A program made the position numbers and the translations under genes. 58,643 bases of DNA, taken from positions 1 to 58,643 of the forward strand of contig PBAS01000049.1 of NCBI GenBank assembly GCA_002716625.1, in the 5' to 3' direction. Of this stretch, positions 35,686-43,775 are shown in pieces. Numbering within the stretch: the stretch's first letter is position 1; each line of letters starts with the position of its first letter. This DNA is from Phycisphaeraceae bacterium (GTDB lineage Bacteria; Planctomycetota; Phycisphaerae; Phycisphaerales; Phycisphaeraceae). Below the pieces are notes generated by a model. It was not told where the DNA came from, made no database searches, and saw only the letters and a list, made by a program, of their open reading frames with translations.

Positions 35686-37710
35686 TTAACGACCTGCTGC
35701 TGGGCGCTGGATGAACACGGTGTCATCAGCCTCAAGCCCTGATTCTATGATGTAAAGGTCATCGCCAAAGAGCTGGCCTGTAATGTTTTTTTCAGTCGGC
35801 GAGTTATCTGACATGGTCAGCACACTTGCTGATCCATTGTTGAGTGTTACCGCTACACGCGGCAGGTAGTTCACGTCTTTGCGGTGGTCGATTGTGATTT
35901 CGATAATCACCGTCATCCCGGGCCGGATTTCTTGTGGAACCTGGTTAAGTGAAACACGTACTTCGAACTCGGTGACACCGGCAAAGATCGGATCCTCCCA
36001 GTTGCTGAGATGTGCATATTTATCCTTGCCCACGCCGGCAATGAGGGAAACATGGCCACCTAGTTCAAGATTGTCCAATGCCGGCACCAGTACACGCGCT
36101 GGCATTCCCTGGTGTACATGGCGGACATTTGCTTCGTTCACCGTCCCTCGAATTTCTAGATCCGAGGGGGGGTTGACGCGGATGACCACTGTTTCTGCAG
36201 CCACCTGATCGCCAACGAATAACTTGCGACTCCACCGCTTGCCTAACTCAACGGTGCCCGCTGACGGGCTTAATCCAACGTTGGGTGGATTGCCGAGAAG
36301 CTGCTCCAATTGGTTTTCTAGCTTGACCAGTTCCATTTTAATTTCTTCGCGCCGGAGGCTCTCGTTATTGCTGAGAAGTTCAAGCTCACGATTTAGAAAA
36401 TTGATATTTAATTCGATGACCGATGGGAAATCTTTGGACGTTTCGCCAATCTGGTAAGCCAACTGATCGACCTGGGATTGGAGGACCACAATTTCCTGTT
36501 CGGCGATTGCAAGACGGCGACGACGCGCTTCGTCCGCTTGTTTTGCCGTGGCGTCTGCTTGTTCAGTTCGAAGGCGTGCTTCAGTAAGGACTTCTTGTGG
36601 TGTGGGTCGGGCGGCTATGCGAATCTTCTGGTCGAGGATCTCCAGTTCCTTTCGGGCCTGGAAAACGTCACCTTCAAGTTCCTCCATGTGTGCCCGGCTG
36701 ACGGCGCCTGTTTTGAATGCATTTTGGCCATCGGTATATTTGTGTTCGACTTCCTGCAGGGTTAAGTGCATTATTTTTCGATCAAGTCTCAGCTTGGCCA
36801 ATTCAACGCCGCGCTTCTCTATCTCAAGTTCGATATAAAGCTCCTTCTCTGCTGCTTCTCGTTTCTCAAGCTCGTTGAGCGACTTGTCTCTGGGGATACG
36901 GGCAGCATCACGCTGGACCGTGGCCTCAAGCAGTCGTGACTCCAGTGGTGACAACTCATTGCGGAGTTGTCGGACAGTGTTCCGTTCCTTTGCGAGTTCT
37001 GTTTCTGCTTGGTTTCTGTCTAATACCTGTTCGGGCTTGGTTTCGTCCACATCAGCTTCTGCACGAATTGATAATTCGTCGATCTGCATCTGTTTTTGCA
37101 GGATTGCATCCCGTTGTTCTTGAACCCGATCAAGATGCTCAAGATACTCGTCCAGGGCCTTTTGGTAAGTCGTCTGCACTTGTTCATATTGCAGTCGGAC
37201 CTTGTTGGTTTGTTGTTCAAGCGGTAAGAGCTGTTCGTGAATTTCAAGTAGTCGTCGTCCTGTCTTGGGCGTTTCAGAAAGGATGCGATATCGAATACGC
37301 TCGAACTCGGCACGGTGTTTTGCCACGCGAATCTTTTGATCCTCTTCATTCCGCGCATGGCCATGACGCAAGCGTGCCAGGGATAGTTCCTGTTGTGCAT
37401 TAAAAAGATTCGTGCGGTCTTCCGTGACTTGAAGCATGGCCTCGTCCTCGTTAATCACGAAGAGACGTTCATCAACCTCAACCCACTTACCGTCTTCAAC
37501 GAGCCATTCGATCCGCCCGTCAATTGGTGTTTTTACGAATATTGGATCCCGTGTGGCGATCTGTCCAGTTTCGCGCAGGGTGTGGGTCACGTGACCGTGT
37601 TGAACCGCAACGACCTCAAGATGGACGTTGATATCTCGTGTGGGCCATAGTGCGAATATGACAACAGCCAATACGATGATCATGCTTGATGTGGCAAGGA
37701 TTCTGGTCAT
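35686..37710 (-). CDS. HlyD/MacA-like adaptor with very long coiled coil
   Basis: 674 residues: an N-terminal membrane anchor (about 5-22), first half of a lipoyl motif (GQIATRDPIFVKTPIDGRIE and LVEDGKWVEVDERLFVI), a coiled coil of about 380 residues (90-475, Glu/Arg/Leu/Gln heptads), then a beta-barrel and membrane-proximal part (GKRWSRKLFVGDQVAAETVV, DLEIRGTVNEANVRHVHQGM, IRPGMTVIIEITIDH). MacA-type hairpins are usually under 100 residues, so this one is several times longer. It overlaps the upstream adaptor by ATGA and is followed by macB, so it is probably the adaptor that contacts MacB directly. Confidence 0.87.
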   Translation of the reverse strand: MTRILATSSMIIVLAVVIFALWPTRDINVHLEVVAVQHGHVTHTLRETGQIATRDPIFVKTPIDGRIEWLVEDGKWVEVDERLFVINEDEAMLQVTEDRTNLFNAQQELSLARLRHGHARNEEDQKIRVAKHRAEFERIRYRILSETPKTGRRLLEIHEQLLPLEQQTNKVRLQYEQVQTTYQKALDEYLEHLDRVQEQRDAILQKQMQIDELSIRAEADVDETKPEQVLDRNQAETELAKERNTVRQLRNELSPLESRLLEATVQRDAARIPRDKSLNELEKREAAEKELYIELEIEKRGVELAKLRLDRKIMHLTLQEVEHKYTDGQNAFKTGAVSRAHMEELEGDVFQARKELEILDQKIRIAARPTPQEVLTEARLRTEQADATAKQADEARRRRLAIAEQEIVVLQSQVDQLAYQIGETSKDFPSVIELNINFLNRELELLSNNESLRREEIKMELVKLENQLEQLLGNPPNVGLSPSAGTVELGKRWSRKLFVGDQVAAETVVIRVNPPSDLEIRGTVNEANVRHVHQGMPARVLVPALDNLELGGHVSLIAGVGKDKYAHLSNWEDPIFAGVTEFEVRVSLNQVPQEIRPGMTVIIEITIDHRKDVNYLPRVAVTLNNGSASVLTMSDNSPTEKNITGQLFGDDLYIIESGLEADDTVFIQRPAAGR

Positions 37711-40700
37711 GGAAACGCAATAAATCCTTTGGTTCCTGGAATAAATTCATCAGCTAACTCTTTTGGAGGAGTGAATCGTACCGTGATTGAAAAGACGCGT
37801 TGTAGATTCAGCATTTGTGGCTCGTGGTCGGTATGGCTCTTTTCTTTTGGGATAAAAAAGGATCGTCCAAGTTCATCAATCCTCCCAGTTACCGTAACGC
37901 CTGGATACTGTCGAAATCCGACAACTGCTGGAGCGCCTAGGCTCAACTGGCTGTAATATTCCTGCGGTATTTCCGCCTTCATTCCCAGTTCGCTCATGTC
38001 CAGGATTTGGGCTAAAGGTAGGCCGCGCCAAACGGAGATGCCTTTTGATATTTTGGTTCGAGATCGAGCATGGTCATTCCAACTTGACAGATAGAACAGT
38101 CGTCCGGCTACGGGCGCGCGGATATCCTTTGCCGCATCAAATTCGCGTTCCCAGTCAGTTCCTTCCAGGGTCCGCCGCAGATTGACATCAGCAGCGAGTC
38201 GTGCGACTTGTTCCTCCTTGCGAATGATTTGAAGGGCCTGGTCACGCAACGACAATGCTTCGACTGCGTCCATCCATTCACGTCGAGCATTATTTAGTTC
38301 AGGCCAGTCAAGTTCCCGCAATGCTCCAACGTGGTCGAGGTGTGTTTTGAGTTCGGTATATTCAGCTATCTGTTGATTGGCCCTTGCGGCTTTTAGATCC
38401 CGCGAAGGTGTTGATGGGATGGATGAAAGCCTTTCCAATCGATCATGGTGCAATGCGGCTTCAAGGCTTGTTTGCTTGAAAGCCAGTCGGCTTCGTTCGA
38501 GTTCAACTGGGTTCTGCGCCATCAGTTGGTGCAGGTGAATTCTTCGGCGACGTTCTTCAAAAATATTTCTTTCATGTTTAATCTTTGCCTCAATCGTCTT
38601 GACACGGCGGGTTTCCATGGCAAGTAGGTAATTCTGGCGAGCTTTGATCTTTTCTTCGGCCAGTTCGTTGCGTTTGGCATCGAGACTTGGATTGGTGATC
38701 GAAATAATTAACTGGTCCTTTTCGACATGGCTGCCATCTTCAGCCAAGTAATCGATGATGCCCCAGTGATCGGATAAACCTACATTAACGCGTTTGCCGG
38801 CAACCACTTCGCCGGTGAAGTGATGGGTGGCGGCATGCGTTTTGTCCTCCTTGTTAATCATGGCCATCACGGTGGCGTCGGCGGGCAAGCCATCGGTGAC
38901 GACGAAAGACTGTCCAACTCGTATCCCTTCGATCTGCTGCTTATTTCCGGTTGGAGAGAGTTGTACAAAGTAATGCCGATTCTTTTGGGATACGAGATGT
39001 GCGGGCAGGACACGCATCTGGGGTCCCGATGTGATTCGGGCGGTACAGCGAACTGTTTGCCCAAGTCTTAAACGGCCAACCTGGTCGGGGCTCGGGGTGA
39101 TCAGTACATGTCGTGCGATCAGATCCTTGCCCGTCTTTTCTTCACCCCGATACCACACACCGGCATCTCGGTTTATTTTTACTGGACTGGTTCCAATGGT
39201 GGTGATGTGACCGTCAACATGCGATGCTTCTGCGGTTTCCATGAATATCTTTGAGGTGGCTAGGCGTCCCCGAATCTTTGCGGTACGCATTAATTGGGGG
39301 TCAAGTGATACGTGAGATTCATGATCGGTATTTCCTGCTTCATATTCTGCCAGCATTGCCGGAAATTCCTCATCGATTTCTGCTTGGTTTTCCAATGTCT
39401 CCGTTGATTCATGAACCTTAAGTAGTGATACGTCATCCTGCCGCACCAGCCCCTGTACTTTGAACTTGGCCTGTGGTGAAAAATAAGCGATCGGCCAGCT
39501 TTGCCAGCGAACATGATGTCCCAGCGTTAGCCAGGGTTGAGGCCGGCCAACACCGTTGTCAGGTGCCCGCAGGGCCTTGTCATATTCATCGCTGCAGCGA
39601 AGGGTAATCTCGCCGGAATGCACTTCAATGGTTACCTCCACAACTTGTCGGCCTTCAAGGTGATGGGCTGCGAATAAGGCGCGTTGGCGGTGGTGGATGA
39701 CGGGGCCGTGCCAGTCGACTGCATCACCAACTCCAATCCGCAATTGATAGGTTCCATTGGGAATGGCGCAATGCCATGTTGCCGGCCTGCGTACGACCAC
39801 AACGCCTGCTTCAAGGAGATTGCCCTGATTACGCAAGTGCGTTGCATCACGCACATCACGATCCCACCCATATCCACGTTGTGGATCAAAAACCGCCCCG
39901 TCATCGAGCACGAAGCCATCGGGGATGTCGCTTCCCGTGGGACCAAAGCATATTTGGCGTATGGACTCCAGTGATTCGTTGTCATTCACTTCAATGAAAG
40001 TGATTGGTGTGTGATCGTAGGCATCCCGTAATTGTTTATGAGCGTCTTTGCGCGCTCGATCTACGGTAGCTTTGTTGTTTTTACGTGCACTTTCAATTTG
40101 TCGCTCAAAGGCTTCAATCCGTTGGATGAGTCCCTGGTGTCCAGATATGATTTTGCCATCAGGGCGATCGTTATTGCCTAGTTGTATGAGTAATTCATGT
40201 TCTTTTACCTCTAGTTCCGCTATTGTCATATCGTCGGTATAAGTTTTTTGATGCAACCAGGTGAGTCGACTTATAGCCGCTTCATTGTCAGCCTTCTGTA
40301 GTTGAAGTCGAGCCGTCATGACTTCGTCATAGCCAATCTCACCCAGGGACAAGAGGTTTTCTTTTTTGCCGAGTTCACGCCGTTCCACGGCAATGCGCTG
40401 TGTGTCTAGATCGTGTTGGGATGCAAGTAATGCAATCTGCTCAATATCGGTATGGCGAAGTCGGCTCAGCATGACTTGGATCACGGCAAGGCGGGACTCC
40501 AATGATCTCTTCATGTCGGTCAGAGATTGCATTTCATTGGTCAATTGGATTTCATCGAGTTCCTGTTGGGCCAGTGCTTTTCGAAGCGATAGTTTCTTAT
40601 CAATAAGCCGTTCTTGTTGTATGGAGGAGTCATAGATAATGAGCGGATCACCTTTCATGACGGATTGCCCGTCGGCGCATTTCCACTTTACGACCAGGGG

Positions 40701-40868
40701 TTCACAGATGGGGGTAATGCCATTGACATCTGATATGGGGATATGCACCACGCCTGAAAAGGCGAACGATATGTTTCGTGATGGTTGCGGTGGTTGGGCC
40801 GCTCCGTTGGCATGGGGGATCGCCATCCCTAGGATGCTGGCCATGATAATCCATGAAAAAACGGTCAT
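37707..40868 (-). CDS. Double-module adaptor protein with malectin-like insert
   Basis: 1053 residues; signal peptide (MTVFSWIIMASILGMAIPHANG). Module 1: lipoyl-like half (about 40-85) and coiled coil (about 88-290). Then comes a malectin-like/galactose-binding module (about 302-460) with ICFGPTGSDIPDGF, DDGAVFDPQRGYGWDRDVRD, RRPATWHCAIPNGTYQLRIG and VGDAVDW. After that are beta-rich adaptor segments (SFVVTDGLPADATVMAMI). Module 2 (about 690-1053) repeats the lipoyl/coiled-coil/barrel plan (VGLSDHWGIIDYLAEDGSHV, then helices, then DIRAPVAGRLFYLSSWNDH). ATG 40868 overlaps the previous stop as ATGA and replaces the more distant TTG 40886. The role within the operon is presumably periplasmic adaptor or cell-wall/glycan contact. 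Confidence 0.82.
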   Translation of the reverse strand: MTVFSWIIMASILGMAIPHANGAAQPPQPSRNISFAFSGVVHIPISDVNGITPICEPLVVKWKCADGQSVMKGDPLIIYDSSIQQERLIDKKLSLRKALAQQELDEIQLTNEMQSLTDMKRSLESRLAVIQVMLSRLRHTDIEQIALLASQHDLDTQRIAVERRELGKKENLLSLGEIGYDEVMTARLQLQKADNEAAISRLTWLHQKTYTDDMTIAELEVKEHELLIQLGNNDRPDGKIISGHQGLIQRIEAFERQIESARKNNKATVDRARKDAHKQLRDAYDHTPITFIEVNDNESLESIRQICFGPTGSDIPDGFVLDDGAVFDPQRGYGWDRDVRDATHLRNQGNLLEAGVVVVRRPATWHCAIPNGTYQLRIGVGDAVDWHGPVIHHRQRALFAAHHLEGRQVVEVTIEVHSGEITLRCSDEYDKALRAPDNGVGRPQPWLTLGHHVRWQSWPIAYFSPQAKFKVQGLVRQDDVSLLKVHESTETLENQAEIDEEFPAMLAEYEAGNTDHESHVSLDPQLMRTAKIRGRLATSKIFMETAEASHVDGHITTIGTSPVKINRDAGVWYRGEEKTGKDLIARHVLITPSPDQVGRLRLGQTVRCTARITSGPQMRVLPAHLVSQKNRHYFVQLSPTGNKQQIEGIRVGQSFVVTDGLPADATVMAMINKEDKTHAATHHFTGEVVAGKRVNVGLSDHWGIIDYLAEDGSHVEKDQLIISITNPSLDAKRNELAEEKIKARQNYLLAMETRRVKTIEAKIKHERNIFEERRRRIHLHQLMAQNPVELERSRLAFKQTSLEAALHHDRLERLSSIPSTPSRDLKAARANQQIAEYTELKTHLDHVGALRELDWPELNNARREWMDAVEALSLRDQALQIIRKEEQVARLAADVNLRRTLEGTDWEREFDAAKDIRAPVAGRLFYLSSWNDHARSRTKISKGISVWRGLPLAQILDMSELGMKAEIPQEYYSQLSLGAPAVVGFRQYPGVTVTGRIDELGRSFFIPKEKSHTDHEPQMLNLQRVFSITVRFTPPKELADEFIPGTKGFIAFP

Positions 40869-43447
40869 TCTTTTACTTCGATCCAAGCCATTACACCTGG
40901 TGTGGCTTTTGTCATCTGATCATCTTGCAGCATAAGTTCCACCGTTGCCGTGAATACCATGGTTTGGCTTCCAACTGACCTGCGGGCGTGTAATTCTTCT
41001 TCTGCTAGTTTGCTTCGATGGAAATGGTGTGTGACCGCCATGATCATACCATCAATGGGTTTGGGGCCGAGCACCGACAGGTGTACTGGAAGATGATCAC
41101 CAACCTTGATTCGCCCATGATAACGAGCGGGTACTTCGACTCGAACTTCGCGTCGGTTATCAATCGGCATATGAAATGGCCGGGTCGTATAGATGCGATG
41201 ACCGGTTTCAAGGGGTCGGGTTTTCCGGCGGTTCCAGTGCCGATAGTCGCTGTTGTGGTAAACATGTCCGCTGATCGGTGCCAGGACGGTCTCCTGTTCA
41301 AGCCGATCAATTTTATGACGGGCTGATTTCATCATCACCCGATAGTCGTTAGCGGCACGAGCTAATTCAATCTGATACGCTTCACGAGCCAAACTGTATT
41401 GTGATCGTAGTACGGAGGCTTCATGTTCGGCATCAAACATTTCCGCATCATCGTTCCACACTTCAATCCAGTTTCTGTGGCGCGCCGCTGCCACGGCGGT
41501 GATCTCGGATCGGGCATGCACCAATTGGGCGATTTCACTGGCGAGTTTGGTATCTCGGCGGCCATGTTCTGAAACAGTTTGGCGCATGAAGATATCATCA
41601 AGATCTGCTAAACGCTTTTCAGCAGCATTCACTTCAATTGAAGATAGCTGCCGCTCCACATCGCCGACCACCTCTTCCTCTTCATAAATGACGTAACGTG
41701 ATATCTTTCGTTGAAACTGGACCCGTTCAAGGTGTAGTACCGCCTTACGCCATTCAATATAGGCTTCAATAAGTTCAGCTTCTGCCTCAATCTGTGCGAT
41801 GGCCAACTGGGCAGCGGCCTCCTGGCGTAGTTGTTCCGCTTCTTGGCGCAGGTCAACCGACGGGTCATTGTGGAGACGGATCAATTTGGCAACGACATCT
41901 CCCTTTTCGACGTAATGACCGTTATCCACCATCTGCGCAATTTCCACTCGCCAAGGAACCCGCAGGTCCACACGATTCGTGGCGATGACAAATCCGGACA
42001 GACGCACGGGGTCTTTCCCCTCGATTTCAGCGGCCATTGCGAGAATTGTTTCACCTGCGACAAGGCCTTCGGATACGACAAATTGATGGCCAATAAGATG
42101 CCCGGTGACGGGGCGTTTGCTGCCATCGGCCATGACAACCCATGGGGCATGTGGATTTCGGACAGTCCAGGAGGGTATTGCGACCGAACCACGGTGTACA
42201 GGTACATGTAGCGTGCAATCCACTTGCATACCCTCACTGAGTCCGGGAATTGGCTTGGTCAGCCAGACTGAGCAACGGTATGCCCGGCCACCGGGGATCT
42301 TGTACGGAACTGTTGAGATCGACCGAACCAGCCCCTCTAGTTTTTTGATCCCAAGCTGCGGGACATTGACGGACACACGTCCGGCGTCTGGGTCCTGTTC
42401 GGAGGCCACAGTTACCATGTTTCGCCAACGGACGGGTAGATCAAAAGTAAAGCCCATATCCTTATCCTGGAGGACAAACATGATGGATGTCTGGCGATAA
42501 CGATCTCCGACATTGATTCCTGAATCTTGATACCTCAAGACACCCGCTTGGCGAGCTCGGATCACGTTGTCACCGACTACATTGATGTCATGATCACGTG
42601 ATGCATACAGCCGTCGAAGCGACTCACTTGAAAGTTGTTCAGTGACCTGTTGTGTTTTCCGCAGGGCCGTAATTGATTTGAAGATGCCTCCAATATTGTT
42701 GTTGCCGAGATCGAGTGCAAGTGTATCACGATCGTACTCCAACAGTTGCCGCATGGTTGAACCGGTGATGTTCTTGAGATATTCAAGGCGTATCGCCGGT
42801 ACGCGAGCTGTCTGCTGCGCCACTGCATAATCCTGCCACGCCTTTTCAATTTCCCTTGGGCTAATAGCAGCATCCAATTGCAGATTCTCCAAGCGAACCA
42901 ACCGTCGCTTTGCATCTTCGATCATTTTTTTGGCCAGGTCCAATTCCCCTTTGGCAATGGCTATTTCATCATGGTCTTTTTCTTGTGAAGCAGCTATTCG
43001 GGCGTCGATGATTTCCAGTTGTTGTTGTACATTGGATTTTTCTTCGCTGAGTTCATAGATCTGGTCGGCTGTCTGCATCTGTTCCAAAAGGAGTTCATGT
43101 TCCTGTTCTTGGATCGCTAGCTCGTATGTTGTAAGCCGAAGTTTGGCCAAGCCAACATTAAGCGTCATCAGGTGGTCGCCTGGTTCCACGGTACTGCCTT
43201 CGGGAACCAATTCGTCAATGGGGATTTTGTAGACTGGGGTCTGATAGCCTTGGGGTTTTTGGTTGACCACAAGGCCGTTGAGGTGCAGTGGCATGTAGGG
43301 TTCGGGCAGGGATACGACTTCGTGTAGTACGACCGCGGCTCTGTGAGTGTTGCCCCAATCGTCGCAACTTGAAATTAAAGCGATTCCGGCCAGTAGTAGA
43401 GTGTGACTGATGTGGCGGGCAGTAGTTTGGATCGACCTTGTTTCCAT
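40865..43447 (-). CDS. Double-module adaptor lipoprotein
   Basis: 860 residues; first gene of the operon. The lipobox IALISSC near residue 28 implies a lipoprotein. Module 1 (about 45-490): VYKIPIDELVPEGSTVEPGD lipoyl-like half, coiled coil with QQQLEIIDARIAASQEKD, second half RARQAGVLRYQDSGINVGDR, and beta segments ending GHQFVVSEGLVAGETILAMA. Module 2 (about 505-860): VDLRVPWRVEIAQMVDNGHY and VEKGDVVAKLI, Ala/Glu-rich coiled coil, VLAPISGHVYHNSDYRHW, EVRVEVPARYHGRIKVGD. Its plan parallels the next gene without the malectin-like insert. ATG 43447 is the first good start; no clear ribosome site is seen. The lipid anchor suggests outer-membrane or inner-membrane tethering. Confidence 0.82.
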   Translation of the reverse strand: METRSIQTTARHISHTLLLAGIALISSCDDWGNTHRAAVVLHEVVSLPEPYMPLHLNGLVVNQKPQGYQTPVYKIPIDELVPEGSTVEPGDHLMTLNVGLAKLRLTTYELAIQEQEHELLLEQMQTADQIYELSEEKSNVQQQLEIIDARIAASQEKDHDEIAIAKGELDLAKKMIEDAKRRLVRLENLQLDAAISPREIEKAWQDYAVAQQTARVPAIRLEYLKNITGSTMRQLLEYDRDTLALDLGNNNIGGIFKSITALRKTQQVTEQLSSESLRRLYASRDHDINVVGDNVIRARQAGVLRYQDSGINVGDRYRQTSIMFVLQDKDMGFTFDLPVRWRNMVTVASEQDPDAGRVSVNVPQLGIKKLEGLVRSISTVPYKIPGGRAYRCSVWLTKPIPGLSEGMQVDCTLHVPVHRGSVAIPSWTVRNPHAPWVVMADGSKRPVTGHLIGHQFVVSEGLVAGETILAMAAEIEGKDPVRLSGFVIATNRVDLRVPWRVEIAQMVDNGHYVEKGDVVAKLIRLHNDPSVDLRQEAEQLRQEAAAQLAIAQIEAEAELIEAYIEWRKAVLHLERVQFQRKISRYVIYEEEEVVGDVERQLSSIEVNAAEKRLADLDDIFMRQTVSEHGRRDTKLASEIAQLVHARSEITAVAAARHRNWIEVWNDDAEMFDAEHEASVLRSQYSLAREAYQIELARAANDYRVMMKSARHKIDRLEQETVLAPISGHVYHNSDYRHWNRRKTRPLETGHRIYTTRPFHMPIDNRREVRVEVPARYHGRIKVGDHLPVHLSVLGPKPIDGMIMAVTHHFHRSKLAEEELHARRSVGSQTMVFTATVELMLQDDQMTKATPGVMAWIEVKE

Positions 43448-43484
43448 CACAAATTTTTTTTAATGACGTTCTCGTGGTTGGACA

Positions 43485-43655
43485 TCAGGGCTGACTACAA
43501 TAGGTGTTATATTGGGGATCGACCGGTACTGGCGCCGGGTCGGCAAACGCCTCGATTCTGACCACGTAGAGGTCGTCGGTGCCGGGCGTCAGAACGGCAC
43601 CACAGCGATGACAGAGAACCGGAGCATCGTCCTGGCCTGATGATATCACGCTCAC
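43485..43655 (-). CDS. Short zinc-ribbon-like protein, probably truncated
   Basis: 56 residues from GTG 43655, preceded by AGGAG at the right distance. VLCHRCGAVLTPGTDD (CxxC knuckle) is followed by LYVVRIEAFADPAPVPVD, which resembles small planctomycetal proteins that carry a second cysteine pair further on. Here the frame ends early (NTYCSQP), so the second knuckle is missing apart from one Cys. It starts at a GTGA overlap with the preceding small frame. The family assignment is from memory of sequence style and is tentative. Confidence 0.5.
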   Translation of the reverse strand: MSVISSGQDDAPVLCHRCGAVLTPGTDDLYVVRIEAFADPAPVPVDPQYNTYCSQP

Positions 43656-43761
43656 CCAGTCTCCTGGTCGCCTTTGTCATTCAATTTTAGCAGCCGTCCG
43701 TCGGGGGCACGAATATAGGCTGACCCTCCCCACGGATAGTGTCCCACCTTCAGATCCATCC
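43652..43761 (-). pseudogene. Frameshifted small open reading frame
   Basis: ATG 43761 after AAAGGGG reads MDLKVGH. The sense then continues two bases out of frame as YPWGGSAYIRAPDGRLLK then LNDKGDQETG, ending at TGA 43652-43654, which overlaps the GTG of the zinc-ribbon frame. A triple AC (around 43738-43743) marks the likely 2-nt insertion. The second part is also in frame with, and downstream of, the TAG of the 43776 gene. It is best explained as a decayed small gene coupled to the zinc-ribbon gene. Confidence 0.4.
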
Positions 43762-43775
43762 CCTTTTTCTTTTCG

